A stretch of DNA of 11,835 nucleotides from Gammaproteobacteria bacterium (GCA_003451715.1 DMJN01000199.1:1-11835), one strand, 5' to 3'; shown: positions 1 to 7,300, counted from the stretch's first letter. The notes: generated by a model not told the origin, from the letters alone. Numbers and translations: made by a program.

Positions 1-1106
1 GTGCGATCGAACACGTAGACAAATCCGTTTTTGTTTGCCTGCATTACGGCTTTGATGGTGCGACCATTCACTGTTATGTCACCAAGGATAGGTGGACTGG
101 AATTGTCGTACTCCCAAAGATCATGATGGATCATCTGGAAATGCCAGACTCTTTCACCGGTTTCAGCATCCAATGCCAACAGACTGTTGGCGAACAAGTT
201 ATCACCGGGCCGATGACCGCCGTAATAGGCAGAAGTTGGAGAGCCTAAAGGAACATAAACAATGCCCAGTTCATTGTCGGCAGATAAACAACACCAGGAT
301 CCTATGTCGCCGGACCATTCGGCAGATCCCTCTCCCCAGGTATCGTAACCAGTCTCTCCGGGTCGCGGTACTACATTGAATTCCCAGCTGAGTTCGCCGG
401 TTCTAACATCGAAGCCGCGAATATTTTCCGGTGCAGCCTCTTTTCGGTTGCCACCGTCTCCGGCACCATTTAGAAAACCGCCAATAACAGCGGTATTACC
501 AATCACCAAAGGAGAAGTGGTGAGCGTAAAGTTGTTTGCATTCTCAGCGCTGTAGGCAAGACTAACTCTTCCGGGTTCCTCGCGACTAAAATCAGGGAAG
601 GTTTCACCGGTTTGTGGGTTTAATGCGTAGAGATAACTACCTCGCACCGACATGAGTCGTTGATCGATTCCCTGTTCCCAGTGGGCAATGCCACGGGAAC
701 TGATACCAGCCGCTTCCAGCATAGTTTGTTGGTAGGGTGCTTGGGTCCAGAGTGTTTCGCCTGTGGCCGGATCGAATGCTTCTACTAGTCCGAAAACATT
801 CTGTGCGTATAGAACCCCATCTATAAATAGCGGAGTCGATCGAAGGTTTTTAATCCCACCTAATCCATCGTAATCATCCCGTAGCCAGGCGGCGGTAGCA
901 TCTTTGCGCCACTCTATACGGAGTTGGTCCACATTATTTGCATTAATCTGATCCAGTGGAGAGTAGCGATTGAAATTATTGTCGCCGCCAAAGTAACGCC
1001 AGGAACCATCTTCGATGGTCTGTGCTTCTGCGATACCGGCGATTAGACCAATCGAAACCAGGAGGATGCTTAGTTTTCTGATGAATTGAGTTCTTCTCTC
1101 TAGCAT
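1..1106 (-). CDS. PQQ-dependent quinoprotein dehydrogenase, N-terminal part (C-terminus outside window)
   Basis: Periplasmic PQQ (quinoprotein) alcohol/sugar-type dehydrogenase, which oxidises its substrate and passes electrons to the respiratory chain. I translated this minus-strand frame by hand: 368 codons are present and the frame is still open at the window edge. Residues 1-29 form a signal peptide ending AEA-QT. The start of the mature protein (DGSWRYFGGDNNFNRYSPL) is the typical family opening. Beta-propeller repeats of the ATGE.LW type follow near residues 114-120, 166-169 and 316-321. The family motif HHDLWEYD lies at 327-334 and KNGFVYVFDR at 359-368; its Asp and Lys correspond to the pair near PQQ in glucose dehydrogenase. 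A vicinal Cys pair sits at 272-273 (SWCCLSAD). The ATG at 1106 has AGAGG 8 nt upstream. It lies 83 nt downstream of the cupin gene and is probably co-transcribed with it. Substrate is unknown, and whether a C-terminal heme domain follows cannot be seen. Confidence 0.93.
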   Translation of the reverse strand, partial: MLERRTQFIRKLSILLVSIGLIAGIAEAQTIEDGSWRYFGGDNNFNRYSPLDQINANNVDQLRIEWRKDATAAWLRDDYDGLGGIKNLRSTPLFIDGVLYAQNVFGLVEAFDPATGETLWTQAPYQQTMLEAAGISSRGIAHWEQGIDQRLMSVRGSYLYALNPQTGETFPDFSREEPGRVSLAYSAENANNFTLTTSPLVIGNTAVIGGFLNGAGDGGNRKEAAPENIRGFDVRTGELSWEFNVVPRPGETGYDTWGEGSAEWSGDIGSWCCLSADNELGIVYVPLGSPTSAYYGGHRPGDNLFANSLLALDAETGERVWHFQMIHHDLWEYDNSSPPILGDITVNGRTIKAVMQANKNGFVYVFDR

Positions 1107-1189
1107 GGCTGCGACCTCTGTGCGTAAGCTCGGCAACAAGCTTGGAAATAGGGGATACTCGTGAAAGGGATCAACGTGTTGCAGCGAGA

Positions 1190-1639
1190 CTAGTCGTCAG
1201 ACGAATAGATTGCCCAAATCTTTTCATATCCATCCGTATCCCAGACTCCTGCCCATTCCTTAGGCATTGTTATCGCCTCGCCTGCGTGCACAGTCATCAC
1301 ACTACCGTCGCTGGAAGTCAGGGTGATACCCCCGCTCAGGAAATACATGAACTCATTGACACCGTAAGGCTGACTGATGTCGATGTGAGTTTTGCCTGAG
1401 CGATACATGCCACTGTGAAATTTCCCATCGCTACTCGCCATCGTAGTGACACTTTCAGTCTTATGGCCATCAGGATGTGTAGTCGCTGTCATATCAGCGC
1501 GCTTGAATATCATGCCTGCCGCATCATCTTTACTGATCTTGGCTGGTAGCACTGTTTTCGAATCCTGGCCAACTGCCACCACAGAGAAAAGAAGCCCAGC
1601 ACAAAGAAATGCAATCGTCAGCCTGAATTTGGAATACAT
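1190..1639 (-). CDS. Exported small cupin-domain protein (Cupin_3/DUF861-like)
   Basis: A 149-residue protein with a signal peptide (residues 1 to about 24, hydrophobic stretch LTIAFLCAGLLFSVVAVG) and one cupin beta-barrel over about residues 60-145. The core reads GVNEFMYFLSGGITLTSSDG, then AGEAITMPKEWAGVW and KIWAIY, which is the pattern of the Cupin_3 (ureidoglycine aminohydrolase-like) family. The His-rich metal site of classical cupins is not evident in the core; Glu96 is the clearest possible ligand, so it may bind a small molecule or act without metal. The ATG at 1639 has GAGGAA 6 nt upstream. It lies between the heme-copper fusion gene (168 nt upstream) and the PQQ dehydrogenase (83 nt downstream), which suggests a role in the same periplasmic process, but no function can be assigned. 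The family call is fairly sure; the role is unknown. Confidence 0.85.
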   Translation of the reverse strand: MYSKFRLTIAFLCAGLLFSVVAVGQDSKTVLPAKISKDDAAGMIFKRADMTATTHPDGHKTESVTTMASSDGKFHSGMYRSGKTHIDISQPYGVNEFMYFLSGGITLTSSDGSVMTVHAGEAITMPKEWAGVWDTDGYEKIWAIYSSDD

Positions 1640-1726
1640 GGCAAGTTCCTCATGAAGTAGAAGGAGATATCAGAATTCTTCAGAATATTCCTCATTGTAA
1701 TTTTTATGCTAAGAATTAACCTGATT

Positions 1727-1791
1727 AGACCGCGTTTTCCCAGTGATTGCCATTGACCTATGTCCCTGATTCGCCCCGGAAAACGTGGTCT
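1727..1791. repeat. 14+14 bp inverted repeat between the monooxygenase-like and cupin genes
   Basis: The arm at 1727-1740 (agaccgcgttttcc) and the arm at 1778-1791 (ggaaaacgtggtct) are inverted copies matching at 13 of 14 positions, separated by 37 nt. Read as plus-strand RNA the one difference is a G-U pair; as minus-strand RNA it is an A-C mismatch. It lies 17 nt past the stop of the minus-strand gene ending at 1808. No T-run follows the arm in the minus direction, so it is not a textbook Rho-independent terminator. It could be a processing or attenuation structure, or the remains of a small mobile element. Confidence 0.55.
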
Positions 1792-1807
1792 GTTTTCTAT
1801 GGTGCTA

Positions 1808-3190
1808 CTAAGGTCCGCACAGTTGGCTCAAATTTTCCGTATCCCACCCCCCATACTGTCCTCGCTCAAATTGTTCTCGACGTCGAGCCTGGGCGAGTAT
1901 GGATTCGGGAATTGCATCTCCGACTACGATTCCCTGTGGCTCTGCCCTGGTGAAGAAATAGCGGGCGTTCATCATTTCATCCACCGACCGGGCTCCCCAA
2001 CGAACTTCGGCCGTAGGATCGGGATTCGCTGGGTTGTCTGCGGAGTTGTCAAACCACCAGGTCACATGATATTTCGAGCCGGCTGGCAGGAATCTCGGTT
2101 CCTGGTACTCGTAGTGGAATTGCCAATTAAAGTCGTAGTTGGGTACCCAGAGCAGGGTTTCCCGCTCGTCTACACCTGGGAGTTGCAGTTCAACCTTGAC
2201 GGCTTTTCCACGATAGTGAGAATGAGGGGCAATCGCAAGCAGGAGAATGTCTTCCTCGATCGTGTGCTCGTGAGTCGTCATGTAGTTGGGATCACCTGGT
2301 GGAATCACAATGTCCCTGTTCATTGGAATCGTGTTTTGAACTACGTAATCGATTACGTCACCCGGTTCATAGAAGAGGAAACCACCAACGGTGTTATCTT
2401 CCACAGCTGTGCCAGGACCTGATTGCTTGGCATAGTGCATCCCGATGGTGACGAATGGATCCGCGGGAAGAAGGAAGCCCCATCCTTCTGGATAGACTTG
2501 AGGGCGTCGACCAGGAACGGCTACTCCCAGGTAGTTGGAAACTACATGGTGCATTGTGCTACCGGTTAGGATCTCAGTTGCCTGAATCCATTGATGCTTG
2601 CTCAGATCACCTTCGGTACGCTGCATGAGTATCGTAGGTTGCCAATCTGTTACTTCTTCGCATACTTCCACCGGCTCGCGAAAGGCGACTCTCGCATCGG
2701 GCACACCCATCCACCACATGGATCCGTCCGGTGCCTGTACAGGCTCATTCGGCGGCGCGCTCAGCGCGAGCTCGTCAGCATCGAGTTGCTCGGCAGGATC
2801 TCCCTGAAGCGCACCTGCCTCAATCCAGTCGATCAGAAGCTGCTTGTCCTCATCAGAGATATAACGCTCGTTCTTGAAGGTTCCCTGGTGCTGTCGATGC
2901 GCGCCCCAAGGAGGCATGGATCCGTCTTTCAGTCGCAGGGATATCACCGGTGCCCAAATTTTTGCATCTTCGTAAGAGAGGATCGAAAAAGGCGCTGTTA
3001 TCCCTCCCAGATTTGGAACATCGGACCGGTGGCATTCGGCGCAGTTACGACTGAATGCGTCCTGAGCTTCCCCGTAGAAGGTTGGCGCTTCAGTCGACTG
3101 CGCTAAGGCTCCTGCCGAAGCACTGAGCAGTGCTGCCAACGGGAAGAATATTTTGGTTATCAAACAAAGGTTTTTGTATTGGTAGTTCAT
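1808..3190 (-). CDS. Exported cytochrome c - PHM/DBH-like copper monooxygenase fusion protein (copy 1)
   Basis: A 460-residue periplasmic protein with signal peptide 1-30 (cleavage near ALA-Q). Residues about 38-125 form a mono-heme c domain: CAECH at 50-54 binds heme, and Met92 in SMPPW is the likely distal ligand. Residues about 150-415 carry, in order, His214-His215 (TMHHVV), His252 (GMHY), His323 and His325 (HSHYRG) and Met406 (DEMMNA). This is the ligand order of the two copper sites in peptidylglycine monooxygenase and dopamine beta-hydroxylase (H,H,H for one site; H-x-H,M for the other). The stretch WFDNSADNPANPDP before DEM is shared with the gene at 8924-10294. The ATG at 3190 has a strong AAGGGGAG just upstream. 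The cupin and PQQ dehydrogenase genes follow on the same strand. Copper hydroxylation with the heme as electron donor is inferred; the substrate is unknown. It could instead be a non-catalytic copper/heme protein. Confidence 0.82.
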   Translation of the reverse strand: MNYQYKNLCLITKIFFPLAALLSASAGALAQSTEAPTFYGEAQDAFSRNCAECHRSDVPNLGGITAPFSILSYEDAKIWAPVISLRLKDGSMPPWGAHRQHQGTFKNERYISDEDKQLLIDWIEAGALQGDPAEQLDADELALSAPPNEPVQAPDGSMWWMGVPDARVAFREPVEVCEEVTDWQPTILMQRTEGDLSKHQWIQATEILTGSTMHHVVSNYLGVAVPGRRPQVYPEGWGFLLPADPFVTIGMHYAKQSGPGTAVEDNTVGGFLFYEPGDVIDYVVQNTIPMNRDIVIPPGDPNYMTTHEHTIEEDILLLAIAPHSHYRGKAVKVELQLPGVDERETLLWVPNYDFNWQFHYEYQEPRFLPAGSKYHVTWWFDNSADNPANPDPTAEVRWGARSVDEMMNARYFFTRAEPQGIVVGDAIPESILAQARRREQFERGQYGGWDTENLSQLCGP

Positions 3191-3544
3191 GATGCTCCCC
3201 TTCTAGTTTGTTGATCTTCTTATCCGATTATTGTTGCATCATTCATATCTGTTTCTCGACTCAAATGGGTTTACCTGCTGCCTAATCTTACACTAACCCT
3301 GCTTAGTGTAAACGAGCGCTTTTCAGGCCCCTAGATCCAGGTGATTCAGGGTATGGATATTGGAAGTCTCGGGTCTAGATCCTTATTGTATTCTGAGACT
3401 TCAATCAGCTTTGGATAATTGAATTTCAGCTCTGCAAAGGTTAGTTTTCGACCAAGAACGGGCACTTGGAATTTGCTTTGACACATCCTTATTTACGTAG
3501 ATTGTAATGTTCTGAAGGCATCCGGCTTGATGCTCAATACACGC
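3191..3544. other. Gene-free interval upstream of the monooxygenase-like gene
   Basis: 354 nt without a convincing gene on either strand. It contains the ribosome binding site and the promoter/operator of the gene starting at 3190. It also holds a loose inverted repeat (gaagtctc at 3363-3370 with gagacttc at 3395-3402) and two copies of ctagatcc (3331-3338 and 3375-3382). No U-rich terminator hairpin was seen after the esterase stop at 3545. Confidence 0.5.
3285..3312 (-). promoter_or_regulatory. Promoter with a palindromic operator between -35 and -10
   Basis: On the minus strand, TTTACA (3307-3312) and TAAGAT (3285-3290) are separated by 16 nt, a plausible sigma-70 promoter about 95 nt upstream of the start at 3190. 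A perfect inverted repeat, TTACACTAA at 3288-3296 and TTAGTGTAA at 3303-3311 with a 6-nt spacer, fills the promoter core and overlaps both boxes. This placement is typical of a repressor site, for example of a TetR-type dimer. No regulator gene for it is in the window. Confidence 0.6.
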
Positions 3545-4552
3545 TCAATTCTCACTGCGACGTTGACCGAATGGTCGTTGACCAAGCGCCCGTTGCATGA
3601 CCTCGTATTGCACCGCCATGATCCGCCCGATTGACTGAATCCAATAGTCTGCATTGTGCTCTCCCGGCATCTGCATGTAGTCGAAAGGGATATCTCTGTT
3701 AATCAAAATACCTGCTAATTCTCTGGCCCCAGCGATGAGCCGATCTTCCGTGCCACAATCCAAATAGATGTGGGGAAGTTGATCGGCCGATAGTTTGTCA
3801 ATCAGAGTAAAAGGATCGTAGGCGTCGGCATCCTCGGCAGTGACGAACTCTTGACCTAGTGGCGAGCGTTCGACCTGGCTACTGAAACCGTCAATTCCAA
3901 TGAGCGGATTCACACGCTGGCGTCGGGCTTCTCTTGCAGCTCGTTCAGCCTGTGTTAGATCAGGGAGCTCTCTCGGTGGAGCTTCTCCGCGCATAACGCG
4001 GGCGATCTGACGCGCGTGTTCCAGGGCGCCGCTAGTACTTCCAATGGAGATGAACAGCTCGGGATTACGCAGCCCCAGCGTGATCGAACCGTATCCTCCC
4101 ATAGACAGGCCAGCGATGGCTCTGCCCTCACGTCGAGGGATAGTCCGATAGTTCCAGTCCACGTGATTAACCACGTCGCTGACGATATGGTCTTCCCAAT
4201 TGTTTTTTTGTCCACCTTCGTTTGCTGCCCAATTGACATACCAGGAGTTACCCCCGTCGGGCATCACCACAATGAGGTCGTCGTAAAGGCCGGCATAGTA
4301 CGGAGTACCGTTTCGGAGCCCCCAAGCCGTGTAGTTCTGCGTCAATCCGTGTAGTAAATAAAGCACAGGATAGCGTTCAGATGAGGTTTCATAGTCACGC
4401 GGGAGAACAATGTTGTACTTCATAGTTCGCTCTACGGCGGGACTAAGGAATTCGACAGTTCGAAGCTCCAGGTGTTGGGCTGATGCGGGAATCGCAACAA
4501 ACGTGAAGAGAATAGCTACTGCTGTTGTATAAGCGCTTGCTCGAAAATTCAT
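3545..4552 (-). CDS. Exported alpha/beta-hydrolase esterase (esterase D / FrmB type)
   Basis: A 335-residue serine hydrolase of the putative esterase family (relatives include esterase D, Fes-type and feruloyl esterases and the antigen 85 fold), exported by a signal peptide of about 25 residues (cleavage near ASA-Q). The core is complete: YPVLYLLHGLTQNYTAW at 61-77 gives the oxyanion-hole region, the nucleophile Ser150 lies in GLSMGGYGS, Asp270 in CGTEDRLI and His299 in PGEHNADYW, forming the catalytic triad. A charged Arg/Ala/Glu-rich insert at about 185-215 may be a lid. The ATG at 4552 has AAGGAG 7 nt upstream. Both flanking gaps are large (354 nt and 191 nt), so it may be its own transcription unit; TTGACC followed after 17 nt by TCATAT on the minus strand is a weak possible promoter. 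Substrate unknown; a small-acyl or aryl ester is likely. Confidence 0.9.
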   Translation of the reverse strand: MNFRASAYTTAVAILFTFVAIPASAQHLELRTVEFLSPAVERTMKYNIVLPRDYETSSERYPVLYLLHGLTQNYTAWGLRNGTPYYAGLYDDLIVVMPDGGNSWYVNWAANEGGQKNNWEDHIVSDVVNHVDWNYRTIPRREGRAIAGLSMGGYGSITLGLRNPELFISIGSTSGALEHARQIARVMRGEAPPRELPDLTQAERAAREARRQRVNPLIGIDGFSSQVERSPLGQEFVTAEDADAYDPFTLIDKLSADQLPHIYLDCGTEDRLIAGARELAGILINRDIPFDYMQMPGEHNADYWIQSIGRIMAVQYEVMQRALGQRPFGQRRSEN

Positions 4553-4672
4553 TGTTGAACTCCTTGTTCTAAGTTTTGGATATGAGAGTATGTTTGTTGT
4601 TTGGTCAAATTGATTTGATTAGTCGATTGCTTTCTGGTCTAGCCTCAGCAATTCGGGCCAATTCGTTGGGCT

Positions 4673-4686
4673 CAAGTATCCGCTTT
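4673..4686. repeat. 14-bp dispersed tag, copy 1
   Basis: caagtatccgcttt occurs here and again, identically, at 8550-8563; in both places it is followed by a TGCCA or GGCCA-like sequence. Here it starts an imperfect hairpin (ccgctttctgccaggggcgg). Neither copy is within a gene, which suggests a degraded dispersed element rather than coding homology. Confidence 0.4.
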
Positions 4687-4743
4687 CTGCCAGGGGCGGT
4701 CGTTCAGTGTCAAAGCAACGCGAGTAATTTGAGTCTATTGTCC

Positions 4744-6216
4744 TTATGGATTTGTTCGATCCGAATGATTTGATGTCTTTTTGTCAGTATCTGATTTTAG
4801 TTCTTGGTAAAAATCTTCTTTGCAGGAGGGACAAATCCCATGAGAAAAAGTGGTATTGGGCCGTTTGCTGATGTAGCTCTCGATCTGCTCCCAATAGCCT
4901 TTATCATCACGAATATTTTTACAACTCGCACAAATCGGCAGTAATCCTCCTAAAGTATCAATTTCGACGAGAGCTTGCTCAAGGTCTCTATTTCTCGTTA
5001 TCAACTCTTCAGTTCTTTCTTGTACTTCACCTTCCAGCTCGCTCTGGTATGCCAGCATATCTTGTTCCCTGAGGTATCGGTGCCTGACTATTGTGAAGAA
5101 AACTAGCATCATAAGGGAAATCGTGGCACTTACCAGCCAGATGATTACAGTGCGAGTTCTGTAATAGGGTGCCAAGACTTCGTCAGAATCGATCTCTGTA
5201 GTCAGTCCAATGCCAAGCTCATCACTCCATAACCAAACACCGAATACCTCAACACCCCGGTAGTCTCGATAGCCTTCGACGTTGCTACCTGCATTTCCCG
5301 AAGTAGCACTTGCAGCCATAACGGTAAGCGGAAGCTCGTCTTGAGCTAATGGAGATTGATAATTTTCAATCAGGTTTCCGCCGGGATCTGCTATTCTAAT
5401 CGCCAAAATTCCACGCCCGCCTGGGGTGATTCTACCGATAGATTCAAGCTGGTCGTCAAAGCGACTTTCAGTGATTAATAGCCCTGTGCGATCGAATGCG
5501 TATGTTTCCCCTGACTCACCAATCCTGCCCAGCTGAGTTATCCGAGTGAAATCCTCTCCTGGATCTAAACGCACTGCCAGGGCAGCAATAATTACATCTT
5601 CAGTGTCTCGTATGGGGGATATAGCAAACATCGTTGCTTCGCCATCAATATTACGAACCCTATTGTTATCTATTTCCACATCGGTTCGAATTGGTGGCAC
5701 TATTAGGGAGCGACCTTCGAATACTTCACCGAACAAGTCCGGTCTCTGAATCGCGATAATGTTTCTACTACCCATGTTCTCTTCACGCATCGAAGCAATA
5801 CTGATTGCATCTGGGGATATTACAAAGATACCTTGAATCAAGTTTCTCTCAAATTGAAATTGATACAGCGATCGAATCGTTCCAAGTGCTGAATTCGCTA
5901 GATCAAGCGCTTGATTGCCACGTGAATCCAGCAATTCTATAGTTGACTGAACCAGTTGTGGATTTTGTGCCGCCTCAGAGACATACGTGATCAACTGGTC
6001 TTGCCACAACTCAAGAGCTGCTTCCGTTGTATACAGGACAGTTTCGAGTGCCTCGCCATTAGATTGCCGAGTTTGGCTCTCTATACGATTGAGCGCATAG
6101 GCGACGAGGCTCAGCACGATAATGACAAATCCAACGACTAAGCTCAAAAAAAGCAAATTCGATGAGAGTAGTCGAGTTTTAGCGGGAAGCCGATGTGTTG
6201 AAAGAGTGGAGTTCAT
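4744..6216 (-). CDS. Two-TM Cache-type sensor with a coiled coil and a four-Cys C-terminal tail
   Basis: Counting from the ATG at 6216, this 490-residue protein has TM1 at about 21-42 and a periplasmic Cache-type sensor region at about 45-350, which includes GRIGESGETYAFDRTGLLI, the usual signature of double-Cache ligand domains. TM2 follows at about 356-377, then an acidic coiled coil at about 382-422. The end is a tail, ICASCKNIRDDKGYW...SHGICPSCKEDFY (about 428-472), with two CxxC pairs (429/432 and 462/465). This tail occurs at the C-terminus of many bacterial PAS and response-regulator proteins; its role is not established. No histidine kinase, GGDEF, EAL or methyl-accepting domain is present. 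The frame stays open to a TTG at 6345, adding 43 residues, but these do not look like a natural N-terminus and would bury the TM segment, so I prefer 6216, although its ribosome binding site is weak. It lies downstream of the SIR2 gene. Confidence 0.85.
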   Translation of the reverse strand: MNSTLSTHRLPAKTRLLSSNLLFLSLVVGFVIIVLSLVAYALNRIESQTRQSNGEALETVLYTTEAALELWQDQLITYVSEAAQNPQLVQSTIELLDSRGNQALDLANSALGTIRSLYQFQFERNLIQGIFVISPDAISIASMREENMGSRNIIAIQRPDLFGEVFEGRSLIVPPIRTDVEIDNNRVRNIDGEATMFAISPIRDTEDVIIAALAVRLDPGEDFTRITQLGRIGESGETYAFDRTGLLITESRFDDQLESIGRITPGGRGILAIRIADPGGNLIENYQSPLAQDELPLTVMAASATSGNAGSNVEGYRDYRGVEVFGVWLWSDELGIGLTTEIDSDEVLAPYYRTRTVIIWLVSATISLMMLVFFTIVRHRYLREQDMLAYQSELEGEVQERTEELITRNRDLEQALVEIDTLGGLLPICASCKNIRDDKGYWEQIESYISKRPNTTFSHGICPSCKEDFYQELKSDTDKKTSNHSDRTNP

Positions 6217-6411
6217 GAGCGGGGTTCTTGCTCTTACTGCTGGCGATACAGCATTCGACCCGTCATTTGAACAAAGAACCTGGCAAAAGTATTGATATAG
6301 CTCATAAGTCGCCATTTTTTGGGGGTGAATTTGAGCTGTTTCCAAGGAAACGCCACCATCCGCTTGGGGTTGAATGCGGCCACTTTGAGGATTCTTCAGA
6401 ATAGGTCAATA

Positions 6412-7173
6412 TTACGAGTGTTTGAGCTCTGAAACTATCTGCGAGAGTACGGGCCCAATTTCACCGTGAATCACCATATCGGCAATACCGTCCATCTCTG
6501 TTGGCTCGCGATTCAAGATCACCAACTTTGCCCCATGCTGTTTTGCCTGTAAGGGAAAACTCGCAGCCGGATAGACAACCAATGATGAGACAATGGCAAT
6601 AAACAGATCGCAATCAAGTGTCGCTTGTTGGGCTAACAACATTTCACGCTCGGGCATGGGCTGCCCAAAAGAAATAGTCGCCGTCTTAATCATGCCGCCA
6701 CAGTGCTCACAGTCAGGAACCTCACCCTTGTTCTGAAATGCCACTTTCAAGGGAGCGAACTCATACGCATGACCACAAGCCAGGCACTTGGCATAAGTCG
6801 CATTGCCGTGTAGCTCTATAACCTTGTCATCCGGCACGCCAGAATTTTGATGCAGGTTATCCACATTCTGGGTAATCACATGACTGACTTTTCCATTATC
6901 GACCAACTTCGCTACTGCGATATGCCCGTTATTTGGCAGGGCCTTGGCCATGCCATCCATGCCTTCAAATTTCCTGCGCCAGCTCTCTTCTCGCATTTTA
7001 GGATCGGCAACAAAATCCTGGAACTGAATCGGTTTCATTTTGGACCAAACACCACCTGGCGAACGAAAATCCGGTATGCCGCTTTCAGTGGAAATGCCGG
7101 CCCCGGTGAAAACTACCACCCGGGAAGATTGAACAATTAGCTCGGCGAGGTTGGTATTTGAGGAGATAGTCAA
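6412..7173 (-). CDS. SIR2-family NAD-dependent protein deacylase (sirtuin)
   Basis: A 253-residue cytoplasmic sirtuin that removes acyl groups from lysines, using NAD+ and releasing nicotinamide and O-acyl-ADP-ribose. Visible motifs are GAGISTESGIPDFRSPGGVW (24-43, NAD binding), TQNVDNLHQNSGVP (101-114), the catalytic His122 in ELHGN, and a complete zinc site Cys130/Cys133 and Cys155/Cys158. The usual GSS/GTS loop after the last Rossmann strand reads VSS here: Val195 (codon at 6589-6591) replaces the conserved Gly. The start is TTG at 7173, with AAGG 7 nt upstream; an in-frame TAA lies just four codons upstream and no ATG occurs before residue 46, so no other start fits. It has no Tyr-x-x-Arg desuccinylase signature that I can see. 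It follows the methyltransferase after 127 nt. The family call is firm; activity is in some doubt because of Val195. Confidence 0.93.
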   Translation of the reverse strand: MTISSNTNLAELIVQSSRVVVFTGAGISTESGIPDFRSPGGVWSKMKPIQFQDFVADPKMREESWRRKFEGMDGMAKALPNNGHIAVAKLVDNGKVSHVITQNVDNLHQNSGVPDDKVIELHGNATYAKCLACGHAYEFAPLKVAFQNKGEVPDCEHCGGMIKTATISFGQPMPEREMLLAQQATLDCDLFIAIVSSLVVYPAASFPLQAKQHGAKLVILNREPTEMDGIADMVIHGEIGPVLSQIVSELKHS

Positions 7174-7215
7174 AGAGGGAGCCTTATCGTCGCAGTGTAT
7201 AGGGGTAGTTACCTA

Positions 7216-7249
7216 TGTTAAAAGTAGACACTCGGTGTTTACATTAACA
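7216..7249. repeat. Interrupted palindrome upstream of the SIR2 gene
   Basis: The left arm at 7216-7231 (tgttaaaagtagacac) and the right arm at 7235-7249 (gtgtttacattaaca) are inverted copies with a 3-nt loop, one single-base bulge and two mismatches. It lies 43 nt upstream of the SIR2 start and 52 nt past the methyltransferase stop. No U-run follows in the minus direction, so a regulator binding site is at least as likely as a terminator. Confidence 0.5.
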
Positions 7250-7300
7250 TTAAATTGAGCGGCGAGTGTAAGCTCGTCCGCTGCAAGGATTTGTTCTGCC

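Noticed and set aside
1760..2422. Long plus-strand open frame opposite the first heme-copper fusion gene
   Set aside because: It is the antisense shadow of a gene with clear heme and copper motifs, with no own ribosome binding site or domain.
3089..3103. 15-bp identity (ttcagtcgactgcgc) with 11311-11325
   Set aside because: Both encode the same AQSTE at a signal-peptide cleavage region; short, coding-constrained and likely chance or convergence, although the codons are identical.
3363..3402. gaagtctc / gagacttc inverted repeat as a terminator for the esterase gene
   Set aside because: It lies about 140 nt past the stop, has only 8 bp with a 24-nt loop, and lacks a U-run.
6217..6345. N-terminal extension of the sensor gene to a TTG codon
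   Set aside because: The extra 43 residues look like translated intergenic DNA, and no ribosome binding site precedes the TTG.
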